Shown piece after piece: positions 32,447-42,176 of a stretch of DNA of 46,167 bases. The number at the start of each line of letters is the position of its first letter. Position 1 is the first letter of the stretch. The notes under the pieces were generated by a model. The model worked only from the letters and a program-made list of their open reading frames with translations, ran no database searches and was not told the DNA's origin. The translations under genes and the position numbers were made by a program. The DNA lies in assembly GCA_947625775.1 (NCBI GenBank), contig CANQPM010000023.1, forward strand, positions 1-46,167. Direction: 5' to 3'. Origin of the DNA: an uncultured Lachnospiraceae bacterium (GTDB taxonomy: Bacteria > Bacillota > Clostridia > Lachnospirales > Lachnospiraceae).

Positions 32447-33814
32447 TTATATAAGGTCAATCGCTTCGCCTATGCCGCCTACGCCTATAAGCTTTATCCC
32501 GTCAGTATTTTCGAGCCCGTCAAGGCACACGCGCGGCAAAACCACTGTATCAAAGCCGAGCTTTTTTGCCTCCTGCACTCTTTGCTGCGCCATATTTACG
32601 GCGCGCACCTCACCGCTCAGCCCGACCTCGCCAAATACCAGTGTCCTGTCGTCAACGGCGCGGTTTTTAAAGCTTGACACAAGCGCCATTACTATGCCTA
32701 AATCTATTGCGGGCTCGTTGATTTTCATGCCGCCCGCTATGTTTACATATGCGTCACAGTCGCCTATCTGCAGCCCTAGACGTTTCTCAAGCACTGCCAT
32801 AAGCAGGTTTACCCTGTTGAAATCAGTTCCCGTAGTCTGGCGCCTTGGTATGCCAAAGTTCGTCCTGCATACGAGCGCCTGAATTTCCACTAAAATGGGG
32901 CGCGTGCCTTCCACCGAACAGACTACTACTGAGCCGCTTGCGCCGACAGGCTTGCCACTGAGCATATATTCCGAAGGGTTTTCAACCTCGATAAGCCCTT
33001 CCCTTCTCATCTCAAAAACGCCTATCTCATTCGTAGAGCCAAAGCGGTTTTTCACTCCCCTAAGCACTCTGTATGAGGCGTATCTGTCGCCCTCAAAATA
33101 AAGCACGGTGTCCACCATATGCTCAAGCACTCTGGGACCTGCCACAGTCCCCTCCTTTGTAACGTGTCCCACTATAAAAATTGCAATCCCTATCCCCTTG
33201 GCAAGGCGCAGAAATACATTTGTAGCCTCGCGCACCTGAGACACGCTGCCCGCCGCTGACGTTACCTCCTCCTGGTACATTGTCTGTATCGAATCTATGA
33301 CAACGACCTCTGGAGACGCTTTTTTTATTGCCTCCTCGATAATGGCAAGGTTCGTCTCGCACAAAAGCAGCATATCATCTTTAAAGCCGCCTATACGCGT
33401 CGCCCTGAGTTTTATCTGCTTTAACGACTCCTCGCCTGATATGTAAAGCACGCGCCTGCCAGCATTTGAAAGCTGTCTGCACACCTGCAGCAGCAGGGTT
33501 GACTTGCCTATGCCTGGATCTCCGCCCACCAGTGTAAGCGAGCCGCGCATTATGCCGCCGCCAAGCACTCTGTCAAGCTCCGCTATGCCTGTTTTCAGCC
33601 GCTCCTCCTCCTTTAAGGATATTTCTCCTATTCCTACGGGCTTTGACGCTTCTGATATGCGCACGCTTGATGCTGTCTGCTTTGCCCCTGCGCTTACTTT
33701 TTCCTCCACAAGCGTATTCCAGCTCTTGCAGGCGGGACACTGGCCTAACCATTTTGATGTTTCGTGTCCACATTCCTGACAGAAGAATACCGTGGTTATT
33801 TTGCCTTTAGCCAT
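32447..33814 (-). CDS. radA: DNA repair protein RadA/Sms
   Basis: This protein of about 455 residues helps process recombination intermediates. It has a four-Cys zinc motif at the N-terminus (CQECGHETSKWLGQCPAC), Walker A GDPGIGKST, the family motif KNRFGSTNEIG, and a C-terminal Lon-like domain. I chose the ATG at 33814 because GGAGGAG lies 4 bases before it. clpC and radA are often neighbours in Firmicutes; here one small gene lies between them. Confidence 0.97.
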   Translation of the reverse strand: MAKGKITTVFFCQECGHETSKWLGQCPACKSWNTLVEEKVSAGAKQTASSVRISEASKPVGIGEISLKEEERLKTGIAELDRVLGGGIMRGSLTLVGGDPGIGKSTLLLQVCRQLSNAGRRVLYISGEESLKQIKLRATRIGGFKDDMLLLCETNLAIIEEAIKKASPEVVVIDSIQTMYQEEVTSAAGSVSQVREATNVFLRLAKGIGIAIFIVGHVTKEGTVAGPRVLEHMVDTVLYFEGDRYASYRVLRGVKNRFGSTNEIGVFEMRREGLIEVENPSEYMLSGKPVGASGSVVVCSVEGTRPILVEIQALVCRTNFGIPRRQTTGTDFNRVNLLMAVLEKRLGLQIGDCDAYVNIAGGMKINEPAIDLGIVMALVSSFKNRAVDDRTLVFGEVGLSGEVRAVNMAQQRVQEAKKLGFDTVVLPRVCLDGLENTDGIKLIGVGGIGEAIDLI

Positions 33815-33846
33815 TAAACTCCTCCGTTTCTGGTATATATGCATAA

Positions 33847-33885
33847 AAACAAGCAGGCGCAGCGTACTCACCGGCCTGCTTGTTT
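33847..33885 (-). terminator. Terminator between the small conserved gene and radA
   Basis: AACAAGCAGGC pairs with GCCTGCTTGTT around a 15-base loop, followed on the minus strand by T residues. Confidence 0.75.
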
Positions 33886-33905
33886 GTTTTTTTGTTTATT
33901 TATTT

Positions 33906-34319
33906 TTACTTTTTGATGAGCTTTACAGATACCTCTTTGCCGCCCTCAAGCTCTACGCTCACGCTCAGCTTGCCTGAAAGATTCGTCTTCATAACGCCTG
34001 CGCTCTGGCCGTCAACGATTACCTCATACTCCGCGTCGTCGCTGACTCCGAGCGTTATCTGGGCGTCCTGGTTGCCCTCTGCCGCAAAGGAAATTCCCTG
34101 TTCGTTCTCACAAAAGTCATGTACTGATGTGCCCGGCACCGATTCATATAAAAACAAGCCGTTCTTTTCAAGCTTAGTCATCTCGCGAAAGGTTTTTACC
34201 TTGTATATATCGCCCGCATGCTCATAATTCTCCAGCTTAGCCTTGCTTGCAAGACTGTGATTGCCAAAGCTTATGCTGCCGTCGCTCTCTGAGCGCAGCA
34301 GCTCCTCAACAACTGCCAT
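33906..34319 (-). CDS. Conserved clostridial protein, often named endosialidase without proof
   Basis: This protein of about 137 residues begins MAVVEELLRSESDGSISFGN and has VKTFREMTKLEKNGLFLYES and NLSGKLSVSVELEGG near the end. I recall relatives in Clostridia annotated as endosialidase, but no sialidase catalytic motif is visible here and the short beta-rich chain makes that name doubtful. I chose the ATG at 34319, after GAGGAGG. It lies between clpC and radA, so it may belong to the stress and repair neighbourhood. Confidence 0.7.
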   Translation of the reverse strand: MAVVEELLRSESDGSISFGNHSLASKAKLENYEHAGDIYKVKTFREMTKLEKNGLFLYESVPGTSVHDFCENEQGISFAAEGNQDAQITLGVSDDAEYEVIVDGQSAGVMKTNLSGKLSVSVELEGGKEVSVKLIKK

Positions 34320-34411
34320 TTCTTTTGTCCTCCTCAACAAATGATTTTATTTTGTATATCCAGTATATACTATATCTTTGCATTTTTCCATATGAAATTG
34401 TGGCAATTTTT

Positions 34412-36862
34412 TTAGTTATTTTTTACTGTAAATGTCACCTTGTCATTTCGCACGCCCGCGGAAACCTTGTCGCCCGGTTTTACCTTACCTTCAAGAATAG
34501 CCGTGGCAAGCTCGTTCTCTATAACGTTCTGAATGGCACGTTTTAACGGTCTTGCGCCCATTTTCAAATCAGAATGTTTCTTCACTATATATTCCTTCAA
34601 GGTATTGGTAATCGTCAGCTCTATGCCCATCTGCTCGCTGCACCTGTCGCACAGATTTTTTGACAAAAGCGTGATAATCTGCTTCATATCCTGCTTTGTG
34701 AGCGCGTGGAAAACCATAATCGCATCAATGCGGTTTATAAATTCGGGCTTGAAAATGCGCTTTACCTCGTCCATGACGTTTGACTTCATCTTTTTGTAGT
34801 CTGCGTCAGCATCCTTTACAGTTGCAAAGCCAAGGTTTTTGGGATCGATAATGCGCTGCGCTCCCGCGTTTGAGGTCATAATCAGTATGGTATTTTTAAA
34901 GCTTACCTTTCTGCCCTTTGAGTCCGTGATATGGCCGTCGTCAAGCACCTGCAAAAGTATATTGAAAACATCGGGGTGAGCCTTCTCTATCTCATCAAAA
35001 AGCACTACTGAATATGGATTCCTGCGCACCTTCTCACTGAGCTGTCCGCCCTCCTCAAAGCCCACGTAGCCTGGAGGCGAGCCCACCATTTTTGACACTG
35101 AATGAGGCTCCATATACTCGGACATATCTACCCTGATAAGCGCGTTTTCAGAGCCAAACATCGCCTCAGCAAGCGCTTTGGAGAGCTCTGTTTTTCCCAC
35201 ACCTGTAGGACCTAAAAACAGGAAGGAGCCGATGGGGCGGTTGGGATCCTGCAGCCCTACGCGCCCGCGTTTCATAGTCTGCGCTACTGCCTTGACTGCC
35301 TCCTCCTGTCCTATGACGCGCTTGTGAAGTATTGATTCGAGCTTTAGCAGGCGCTCGCTCTCCTTTTGGGTGAGCTTTTTTACTGGTATCTTTGTCCAGC
35401 CTGCCACAACCTCGGCTATATCATTTTCGGTCACGACAAGATTTTTTTCATTCTGAACCTTCTCGTATTTTTCAAACGCCTTATCATATTTTTTGATAAG
35501 CTCCTTTTGCGCCTGACGCAGCTCCGCCGCCTGCGTGTATGCCTCCATTTTTATTGAGCGCTCTATCTGAAGGTCATATTTCCTTATGCGCTCTGTCATT
35601 TCCTTCAAGTTGTCGGGCTGCTTCATATTTTTAAGGCGTATCGCCGCTGATGCCTCGTCTATCAGATCTATCGCCTTGTCAGGCAGGTTTCTGTCGTTGA
35701 TGTATCTGTCAGAAAGCTTTACCGCAGCCTCTATCGCCTCTGGCGTAATTGTAACCTTGTGGTGCTCCTCATATTTATGGGCTATGCCCGAAAGTATCTC
35801 TATCGCCTCATTCTGCGTCGGCTCCTCCACCATGACAGGCTGGAAACGGCGTTCAAGGGCAGCGTCTTTTTCTACATATTTTCTGTACTCGGCAATCGTT
35901 GTCGCGCCAATAAGCTGTATCTCTCCTCTTGAAAGCGACGGCTTTAGTATATTGGAAGCGTCAATCGCGCCCTCCGCTCCGCCCGCGCCAATCAGCGTGT
36001 GGATTTCGTCAAGGAACAGATATATGTTGCCTGCTTCTATTACCTCTCTGATGACTCTTTTTATCCTCTCCTCAAATTCACCCCTGTATTTCGAGCCTGC
36101 CACCATGCCAGCCAGGTCAAGCGTTACCACGCGCTTATTCTTAATAGTATCCGGCACTTCCCCGTTTACAATTCTAAGCGCAAGGCCTTCCGCTATTGCT
36201 GTCTTGCCGACGCCTGGCTCTCCTATAAGGCACGGATTATTCTTTGTGCGCCTTGAAAGTATCTGTATGACGCGCATTATTTCTGTTTCCCTGCCGATGA
36301 CAGGATCGAGCATGCCATCCCCTGCAAGGCGTGTCAAATCGCGGCTGTACTGGTCGAGCGTGTTTGTTTTGCCGTCTTTTTTCTTCTTGTTTTTATTTCT
36401 GTTGAGGTCGTCTTTGTGCTGGTTTGTGTCTTCGCCCATTGCCGTCATTATGTCTAAATAAAGCTTCTGTATATTTACGCCGATGGTATTTAAAAGCCTG
36501 AGGCCTACATTCTCGCCCTCCCTGATAATGGCAATCAGAATGTGCTCCGTGCCTGTCATGCTGCTTTTATATCTGGCGGCTATTTTATGGCTCTCCTCCA
36601 ATATGCGTGACGCCCTCGGCGAATAGCCGTCACGCTCAAGCATAGAGACATTTCCCTCCGGCGCGATAAGCTCCCTTATCATTTCAATAAGCTGGCCTTC
36701 GTCAACTCCATTGTCCGCAAGCACCTTTGCCGCCGTGCCTGTGCCCTCCCTGACTAGCCCGACAAGTATATGTTCGCTGCCGATATAGCTCTGGCGCAGC
36801 TCCTTTGCCGTCTTTGCCGCATATTGAAGCGCTGCCCGAGCCTTATCCGTAAACTGCTGCAT
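34412..36862 (-). CDS. clpC: ClpC-type AAA+ ATPase, partner of ClpP protease
   Basis: This protein of about 816 residues unfolds proteins for ClpP. Two N-terminal Clp_N repeats (ARAALQYAAKTAKEL.., ASRILEESHKIAARY..) are followed by the first AAA+ module (GEPGVGKTAIAEGLA; LFLDEIHTLIGAG), a middle coiled region with a UVR-like stretch (AAELRQAQKELIKKYDKAFEKYEK) and the second module (GPTGVGKTELSKALAEAMFG; VLFDEIEKAHPDVF). I chose the ATG at 36862, 8 bases after GGAGG; a TTG overlapping that site is not used. The usual upstream genes ctsR, mcsA and mcsB are absent and a GntR regulator takes their place. Confidence 0.97.
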   Translation of the reverse strand: MQQFTDKARAALQYAAKTAKELRQSYIGSEHILVGLVREGTGTAAKVLADNGVDEGQLIEMIRELIAPEGNVSMLERDGYSPRASRILEESHKIAARYKSSMTGTEHILIAIIREGENVGLRLLNTIGVNIQKLYLDIMTAMGEDTNQHKDDLNRNKNKKKKDGKTNTLDQYSRDLTRLAGDGMLDPVIGRETEIMRVIQILSRRTKNNPCLIGEPGVGKTAIAEGLALRIVNGEVPDTIKNKRVVTLDLAGMVAGSKYRGEFEERIKRVIREVIEAGNIYLFLDEIHTLIGAGGAEGAIDASNILKPSLSRGEIQLIGATTIAEYRKYVEKDAALERRFQPVMVEEPTQNEAIEILSGIAHKYEEHHKVTITPEAIEAAVKLSDRYINDRNLPDKAIDLIDEASAAIRLKNMKQPDNLKEMTERIRKYDLQIERSIKMEAYTQAAELRQAQKELIKKYDKAFEKYEKVQNEKNLVVTENDIAEVVAGWTKIPVKKLTQKESERLLKLESILHKRVIGQEEAVKAVAQTMKRGRVGLQDPNRPIGSFLFLGPTGVGKTELSKALAEAMFGSENALIRVDMSEYMEPHSVSKMVGSPPGYVGFEEGGQLSEKVRRNPYSVVLFDEIEKAHPDVFNILLQVLDDGHITDSKGRKVSFKNTILIMTSNAGAQRIIDPKNLGFATVKDADADYKKMKSNVMDEVKRIFKPEFINRIDAIMVFHALTKQDMKQIITLLSKNLCDRCSEQMGIELTITNTLKEYIVKKHSDLKMGARPLKRAIQNVIENELATAILEGKVKPGDKVSAGVRNDKVTFTVKNN

Positions 36863-36877
36863 TGCTAAATCCTCCAA

Positions 36878-37255
36878 TTAATCAATATTTTCATAATCCT
36901 CATAAATCTCGTCGATAAGCGCATGTATCTCTTGGCGGGAAACATTTTTGCACACTCCCTTCGCCAATAATACGCGAAGCTCGCTCTTTAACTCCTCCAA
37001 GGCGTTCAGCTTATCCTCGTCAATCGCGATGATTGCGCCTTTTCGCCTGTCCACCTTGACAAAGCCCTCCTGCTTTAGCACAGAATACGCTTTATTTACA
37101 GTATGCATATTTATTCCTATGGTGTCCGCAAGCTGCCTTACCGACGGAAGCGCATCGCCCTCCTGGATACGCGAGGTAGCTATCCCGATTATTATCTGGT
37201 TGCGCAGCTGCAGGTATAATGCCTCGTCACTGTTAAAATCTATTTCTATAAACAT
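36878..37255 (-). CDS. GntR-family regulator, YtrA type
   Basis: This protein of about 125 residues has a GntR winged helix (about 8-75: ALYLQLRNQIIIGIATSRIQEGDALPSVRQLADTIGINMHTVNKAY) and only a short C-terminal helical tail, as in the YtrA subfamily. YtrA members often control ABC transporters. Here the next gene, 15 bases on, is clpC, and the two share a promoter. It probably represses or adjusts its own operon, so clpC may be under its control. I chose the ATG at 37255; the spacing to AGGGAG is a little long. Confidence 0.88.
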   Translation of the reverse strand: MFIEIDFNSDEALYLQLRNQIIIGIATSRIQEGDALPSVRQLADTIGINMHTVNKAYSVLKQEGFVKVDRRKGAIIAIDEDKLNALEELKSELRVLLAKGVCKNVSRQEIHALIDEIYEDYENID

Positions 37256-37298
37256 TATTAACCACGCTCCCTTCATTAAACCGGTAACTGTTATATAA

Positions 37299-37327
37299 AT
37301 TGTAGCACAACGTCTTTACACATACAA
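37299..37327 (-). promoter_or_regulatory. Promoter of the gntR-clpC operon
   Basis: Reading leftward, TTGTAT (37327-37322), 17 bases, TACAAT (37304-37299). The transcript start falls near AACAGTTACCGGTT (about 37279-37292), a partly palindromic stretch that could be the GntR site. No CtsR-type heptad repeat is visible. Confidence 0.6.
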
Positions 37328-37363
37328 GTAGGTTATAATTTTTTAATTATTTTGGAAAAAATA

Positions 37364-37402
37364 ATTAAAAGCGCCGCCAGATTTAAAGGCGACGCTTTTT
37401 TT
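37364..37402 (-). terminator. Terminator of the SH3/membrane protein gene
   Basis: AAAAGCGCCGCC pairs with GGCGACGCTTTT with one mismatch, followed by T-rich sequence on the minus strand. Confidence 0.7.
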
Positions 37403-37407
37403 ATATT

Positions 37408-38937
37408 TTAGATGTCAATAAAGTCCATATCGTTCTGTCCATTGTTTGAATTATTTTTTGACTTGCCGCGCTGTGTCTGTCCCTGCGTGGTTTTTCTCTG
37501 AGATGTCTGCCCGCCTGACGGTCTTTGGCTGTTTGGCCTTGTCACTACTCTGCCATCTCCCTCGGGGCGCCTTCTCATCTCACCATCTGAAACTGGCTGC
37601 TGCGGACGGCGCTGCGGCTGCCCTTGCTGCTGCGGGGCGGGGCGACGCTGCGGCTGCCCCTGTTGCTGCGGCATAGGGCGACGCTGCGGCTGTCCCTGTT
37701 GCTGCGGCATAGGGCGACGCTGTGACTGTCCCTGCGGCTGCGGAGCCTGTCTTGACGGCTGCGGACGGCGTATTGGCTGAGGCGCGGGTTCTTCGTCTTC
37801 ATCTTCGAGCTCGTCATCTTCATTGCCATAGTAATCATCGTCGTCATCGTCATCATCTTCATACCCGCCGCTGTAATCTCTGAGCTTTAGGAACATCACG
37901 CCTATCACTGCCAGCAGGATAACGATTATTACCGCGAGCACTACCATTGGCAGGATATTCCCTGACGAACCGTCAGGATTTTCCGTTATATCAGCATACG
38001 CGTATTTCTGTACAACGCAATTCTGCGGATCTGAGAAATTCTCTATAAGATACCAGCCTTGGCTTCCATTTACATCAGCATAGCAGATAACATAATCATT
38101 ATATTTCCATGCCTTTACTTTTTCATCCTCGCTTACTTTAATGTCAACAAGGACAAAACCCGGCATAATATAAGGCTTTTCATCTGTATTCAAAAACTGT
38201 ACTACCTGTGTGGCTGCTGCCGGCTGCTGCGTATCCTCCGCAGGCTCTGTTTCCTGCGGCTGCTCCTCCGGCGGCGTTTCCGTCTGCTCTCCGCCCTCCT
38301 CTGTGCCTGTAATGTTTGATACCGCCTCATCTGGCGCCACCTCGTCAAAGGTTACCAAGTCCGAACGGATAAAGCCCGTTATCTCCCTGTCATTGTATGT
38401 AAAAGTCACCTGATACCATACCTTGCCGTCAGCGCCGTTTGCCTCGCCTGTCACGGTGAGCACCATTCCGCGGTTTGCCGTGGCTATCACATCATCGTTT
38501 GTAGACGCCCCCTTTCTGATGCGCGTGCCGTTTGTCGATACCGTAGCGCGCCTTGCATCTGTGGATGTCACCGATGTGTCAGCGGCTGATGTTGTATTTG
38601 CCGCATTAGCATCGTCATTTTTTAATGTCGCGATAGAGCCATCGTCCTTTACCTCTACCAAATCGGCTCTTATAAATCCCTTCTCCGCACCGTTTATCCA
38701 AACCTGATACCAGTTTTTGCCGTCACTTCCTACAGTCTTGCTTATGACATCTACCTTGTCGCCCTGCTTAATGCTTGCAAGCTGCGCGCTTGACGCATCT
38801 GCCGCCGCCCTTATGTAAGCGCCCGCGGCAACTACCTTTCCCTCCTCCGCACTGCACACTGTTCCTGCCCCGAGCACGGTGCAAAATACAGCAGCGGCTA
38901 ATGCGCGCCTTAATCCGCATCTCTTGTTCTTCTTCAT
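37408..38937 (-). CDS. Exported SH3-domain membrane protein with repetitive cytoplasmic tail
   Basis: This protein of about 509 residues has a signal peptide (about 1-29), two SH3-type domains (about 30-95, ending GFIRADLVEV, and about 130-200, ending GFIRSDLVTF), a possible third beta domain, one membrane segment (about 330-352, VVLAVIIVILLAVIGVMF) and then a tail. The tail has a run of Asp (DDDDDDDD), then Pro/Gln/Arg repeats and a basic end. The SH3 part would sit outside near the wall and the tail in the cytoplasm. Repeats are encoded by 36-bp units. I chose the ATG at 38937, 8 bases after GGAGG. Confidence 0.8.
   Translation of the reverse strand: MKKNKRCGLRRALAAAVFCTVLGAGTVCSAEEGKVVAAGAYIRAAADASSAQLASIKQGDKVDVISKTVGSDGKNWYQVWINGAEKGFIRADLVEVKDDGSIATLKNDDANAANTTSAADTSVTSTDARRATVSTNGTRIRKGASTNDDVIATANRGMVLTVTGEANGADGKVWYQVTFTYNDREITGFIRSDLVTFDEVAPDEAVSNITGTEEGGEQTETPPEEQPQETEPAEDTQQPAAATQVVQFLNTDEKPYIMPGFVLVDIKVSEDEKVKAWKYNDYVICYADVNGSQGWYLIENFSDPQNCVVQKYAYADITENPDGSSGNILPMVVLAVIIVILLAVIGVMFLKLRDYSGGYEDDDDDDDDYYGNEDDELEDEDEEPAPQPIRRPQPSRQAPQPQGQSQRRPMPQQQGQPQRRPMPQQQGQPQRRPAPQQQGQPQRRPQQPVSDGEMRRRPEGDGRVVTRPNSQRPSGGQTSQRKTTQGQTQRGKSKNNSNNGQNDMDFIDI
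37614..37757 (-). repeat. 36-bp tandem repeats coding Pro/Gln/Arg units
   Basis: Four units (37614-37649, 37650-37685, 37686-37721, 37722-37757; the last degenerate) code for QQQGQPQRRPMP-like sequence. Near-identical units two and three suggest recent slippage and possible length variation among strains. Confidence 0.8.
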
Positions 38938-39007
38938 TAATAATTCCTCCATTTCCGCTGTGCACGCAAATCAGCTATGAAAAGCGTAAGCACAGATTTT
39001 TCATCAT

Positions 39008-40282
39008 TTACGCCTCATCAATGGCTTTGCCTATGTCGTGCCGCATATATTTATTGTCAAATTCCACCCATTCAGCCGCCGCATACGCGTTTGCCCGCGC
39101 TTCCTTCAAGTCCGCTCCTGTCGCTGTCACCCCAAGCACGCGCCCGCCGTTTGTGACAAATCTGCCGTTTTCGTCAAGCTTAGTGCCCGCGTGGAAACAA
39201 TAATATCCTTCCTTGCCATTAAAACGCTCCAAGCCTTTTATCTCAAAGCCCTTGTCATATTTTACCGGATAGCCGTCGCTTGCAAGCACTACGCAGACTG
39301 CCGCATTGTCCTCAAACTGCAAATCCACCTTGTCAAGCGTGCCATCTATACAGGCTTCCATTACATCTATAATGTCATTTTTCATGCGCGGCAGCACTAC
39401 CTGAGCCTCGGGATCGCCGAAACGCGCATTGTATTCAAGCACCTTCGGACCGTTGGGAGTAAGCATAAGCCCGAAAAATATAATGCCCTTGAACTCCCTG
39501 CCCTCTGCAGCCATAGCGTCTACCGTCGCCTGATAAATGTGCTCTTTGCAGAACTTGTCAACCTCAGTCGTGTAAAACGGGCTCGGTGAAAATGTTCCCA
39601 TTCCGCCTGTATTCAAGCCCTTGTCGCCGTCCTGTGCGCGCTTGTGGTCCTGGGCTGACGTCATAGTCTTGATAGTCCTGCCGTCAACATACGACAGCAC
39701 CGATACCTCGCGCCCTGTCATAAACTCCTCGATAACCATCTGATTGCCTGCAGCGCCGAACTTTTTATCAAGCATTATAGACTTGACGCCGTCACGCGCC
39801 TCATCAAGCGTATTGCAGATAAGCACTCCCTTTCCAAGCGCAAGCCCGTCAGCCTTCAGCACTATAGGAAAGCTTGCGGTCTCAAGGTATTTGAGCGCCT
39901 TGTCCGCGTCGTCAAAATTCTCATATGACGCTGTCGGTATATTGTACTTTTTCATCAAATCCTTTGAGAATGCCTTCGAGCCTTCGAGTATGGCCGCATT
40001 TTTGCGCGGTCCGAAAACCCTCAGCCCCTCAGCCTCAAATACGTCTACGATTCCGCCGACAAGCGGATCGTCCATTCCTATGATAGTAAGGTCTATTTTA
40101 TTTTCCTTGGCGAAAACCGCAAGCTTATCAAATTCCATAGCGCCTATCGGCACGCACTCCGCAATCTGGCCTATGCCCGCATTGCCGGGCGCGCAGTATA
40201 TCTTGTCTACCTTGGGACTTTTTGCCACGCTTACCGCAATCGCATGCTCCCTGCCGCCGCTGCCAACAATTAAAACCTTCAT
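39008..40282 (-). CDS. purD: Phosphoribosylamine-glycine ligase
   Basis: This protein of about 424 residues catalyses the second step of purine synthesis. MKVLIVGSGGREHAIA at the start and ATP-grasp motifs (VLKADGLALGKGVLIC, VIEEFMTGREVSVLSYVDG, EYNARFGDPEAQVVLPRM) are clear. I chose the ATG at 40282 because GGGGGAG precedes it; the frame runs 52 codons further upstream but that part is not protein-like. It is the last gene of the pur cluster. Confidence 0.97.
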   Translation of the reverse strand: MKVLIVGSGGREHAIAVSVAKSPKVDKIYCAPGNAGIGQIAECVPIGAMEFDKLAVFAKENKIDLTIIGMDDPLVGGIVDVFEAEGLRVFGPRKNAAILEGSKAFSKDLMKKYNIPTASYENFDDADKALKYLETASFPIVLKADGLALGKGVLICNTLDEARDGVKSIMLDKKFGAAGNQMVIEEFMTGREVSVLSYVDGRTIKTMTSAQDHKRAQDGDKGLNTGGMGTFSPSPFYTTEVDKFCKEHIYQATVDAMAAEGREFKGIIFFGLMLTPNGPKVLEYNARFGDPEAQVVLPRMKNDIIDVMEACIDGTLDKVDLQFEDNAAVCVVLASDGYPVKYDKGFEIKGLERFNGKEGYYCFHAGTKLDENGRFVTNGGRVLGVTATGADLKEARANAYAAAEWVEFDNKYMRHDIGKAIDEA

Positions 40283-40415
40283 CTCTCCCCCATTTCTACG
40301 CTGCCCTTGTTCAAATCCATTTATACATGTATGCTTTATGACCTGTGCCGCAGCGCGGGCGCAAGCCTGATTGTTTCCGCTTTTTATCGGCTGCTTGCCG
40401 GAAAACACTTTCACT

Positions 40416-41012
40416 CTAACGCTCTTTCTTATTTGCAATGCTGTTGATTGCCTGCGGGAGTATTATCCACTCGGCCTGCTCCATCACGCGCTGCTGGAGC
40501 GTCTTTGGCGTATCGCCGTCGATCACCTCTACAGCTTTTTGCATTATTATAGGCCCTGTGTCAGTGCCCTCATCAACATAATGGACTGTCGCGCCCGTCA
40601 CCTTTACTCCGCGCGCAAGCGCCGCCTCATGTACCTTTAAGCCGTAATAGCCTGTCCCGCAGAATGACGGTATCAGCGAAGGGTGAATATTTATAATGCG
40701 CCCCTCATACTTTTTTATCATTTTAGGCGGAATAACCACCAAAAAGCCCGCCAGAACAATAAGGTCAGGCTCAGCCTCGTCAACGCCCGCAAGAAGCGCA
40801 TCGTTAAAAAGCTCCCTGTTCTCAAAATCCTTTGGGGATATTGCCACGGCATCAATGCCTTTAGCCCTTGCCCGTTCAAGCGCATATGCGCCTTTGTTGT
40901 TGCTTATCACGCGCACTATCTTTGTGTTTGTGACAGTGCCGTTGTCTATCGCGTCCATAATAGCCTGTAGGTTGGTACCGCCGCCTGAAACGCATACGCA
41001 TATTCTCAGCAT
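40416..41012 (-). CDS. purN: Phosphoribosylglycinamide formyltransferase
   Basis: This 198-residue enzyme adds a formyl group from 10-formyl-THF in the third step of purine synthesis. [21 protein letters not shown] binds phosphate; [11 protein letters not shown] and [12 protein letters not shown] carry the His and Asp of the active site. Its start overlaps the purM stop by seven bases. About 130 bases separate it from purD; I see no gene there. Confidence 0.96.
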   Translation of the reverse strand: MLRICVCVSGGGTNLQAIMDAIDNGTVTNTKIVRVISNNKGAYALERARAKGIDAVAISPKDFENRELFNDALLAGVDEAEPDLIVLAGFLVVIPPKMIKKYEGRIINIHPSLIPSFCGTGYYGLKVHEAALARGVKVTGATVHYVDEGTDTGPIIMQKAVEVIDGDTPKTLQQRVMEQAEWIILPQAINSIANKKER

Positions 41013-42031
41013 AATGTCACGCCCTTTTCGCCCTGCTTTGTCTCACCAACTATATAGCAGCTTTCGCCCGCCGCTTTTATCGCCTCCATAGCCTTATCCG
41101 CATCTGAAGGAGACACTGCCACTACCATGCCTATGCCCATATTGTAGGTATTGTACATCATATGCTCGTCAATGCTGCCCTTACGCTGCAGCAGCTTAAA
41201 TACCGCAGGCACTTCATAGCTGTCCTTTTTAATGACTGCATGAATATTATCTGGAAGCATGCGCGGAACATTTTCGTAAAATCCGCCGCCCGTAATATGG
41301 CTGCACGCCTTTATCCTTACGCCCGCGTCCTTCACGCTCTTTAAAGCCTTGACGTAAATCCTTGTCGGCTCTAAAAGCGTCTCGCCAAGTGTCCTTCCAA
41401 GCTCGCCATAATATGTATCAAGGCTTTCCCTGGTCATCTCAAAAACCTTGCGGACAAGTGAAAAGCCGTTACTGTGCACCCCGCTTGAGGCAATGCCTAT
41501 AAGCACATCACCCGCCTTTAAATCCGCGCCAGTGATTAAATCCTTTTCATCTACAAGACCTACGGCAAAGCCCGCCAAATCGTACTCGTCCTCAGGCATA
41601 AGCCCCGGATGCTCCGCCGTCTCACCGCCTATCAACGCCGCGCCCGACTGTACGCAGCCCTCCGCTACGCCCTTTACGATAGCCGCGATTTTTTCAGGCT
41701 CATTTTTGCCGCACGCGATATAGTCAAGAAAAAACAGCGGCTCTCCGCCAGCGCAGGCTATATCGTTTACGCACATGGCTACACAGTCAATCCCTATAGT
41801 GTCATGCTTGTCCATCAGAAACGCAAGCTTGAGCTTTGTGCCTACGCCGTCTGTACCTGACACGAGTGTCGGTTTTTCCATTCCTTTGATTTTTTCCATG
41901 GAAAAAACTCCCGAAAATCCGCCTATGCCGCCAAGCACTTCGGGGCGCATCGTCGCCTTTATATGCTCCTTCATAAGCTCGACTGATTTATAGCCTGCCT
42001 CTATGTCCACGCCAGCCTTTTTATAGTCCAT
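41006..42031 (-). CDS. purM: Phosphoribosylformylglycinamidine cyclo-ligase
   Basis: This protein of about 341 residues makes AIR in the fifth step of purine synthesis. The AIR-synthase fold shows [55 protein letters not shown] and [16 protein letters not shown] chose the ATG at 42031 because GGAGG lies 5 bases before it. It overlaps purN by seven bases. Confidence 0.97.
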   Translation of the reverse strand: MDYKKAGVDIEAGYKSVELMKEHIKATMRPEVLGGIGGFSGVFSMEKIKGMEKPTLVSGTDGVGTKLKLAFLMDKHDTIGIDCVAMCVNDIACAGGEPLFFLDYIACGKNEPEKIAAIVKGVAEGCVQSGAALIGGETAEHPGLMPEDEYDLAGFAVGLVDEKDLITGADLKAGDVLIGIASSGVHSNGFSLVRKVFEMTRESLDTYYGELGRTLGETLLEPTRIYVKALKSVKDAGVRIKACSHITGGGFYENVPRMLPDNIHAVIKKDSYEVPAVFKLLQRKGSIDEHMMYNTYNMGIGMVVAVSPSDADKAMEAIKAAGESCYIVGETKQGEKGVTLC

Positions 42032-42051
42032 AAAAACCTCCATTCTTTTTC

Positions 42052-42110
42052 ATGCCGCAAATGCTTACCGCTGAAAATATAAGCCCTCTGCCGTAAACTG
42101 TCTGCGGCAT
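42052..42110. other. Stem-loop between purE and purM
   Basis: ATGCCGCA (42052-42059) pairs with TGCGGCAT (42103-42110) across about 43 bases. It may affect expression of purM relative to purE. No T run follows, so it is not a clear terminator. Confidence 0.35.
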
Positions 42111-42176
42111 AACGATTGCTCCTTAATTTATATAAACATTCAGGAAACTGAAATTCTTTATCATTTTGCATTATGA

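Noticed and set aside
40283-40415. GCCGATAA box in the purN-purD gap on the minus strand, resembling a sigma-D -10
   Set aside because: No TAAA-like box lies at the required 14-16 base spacing, and the genes belong to purine synthesis.
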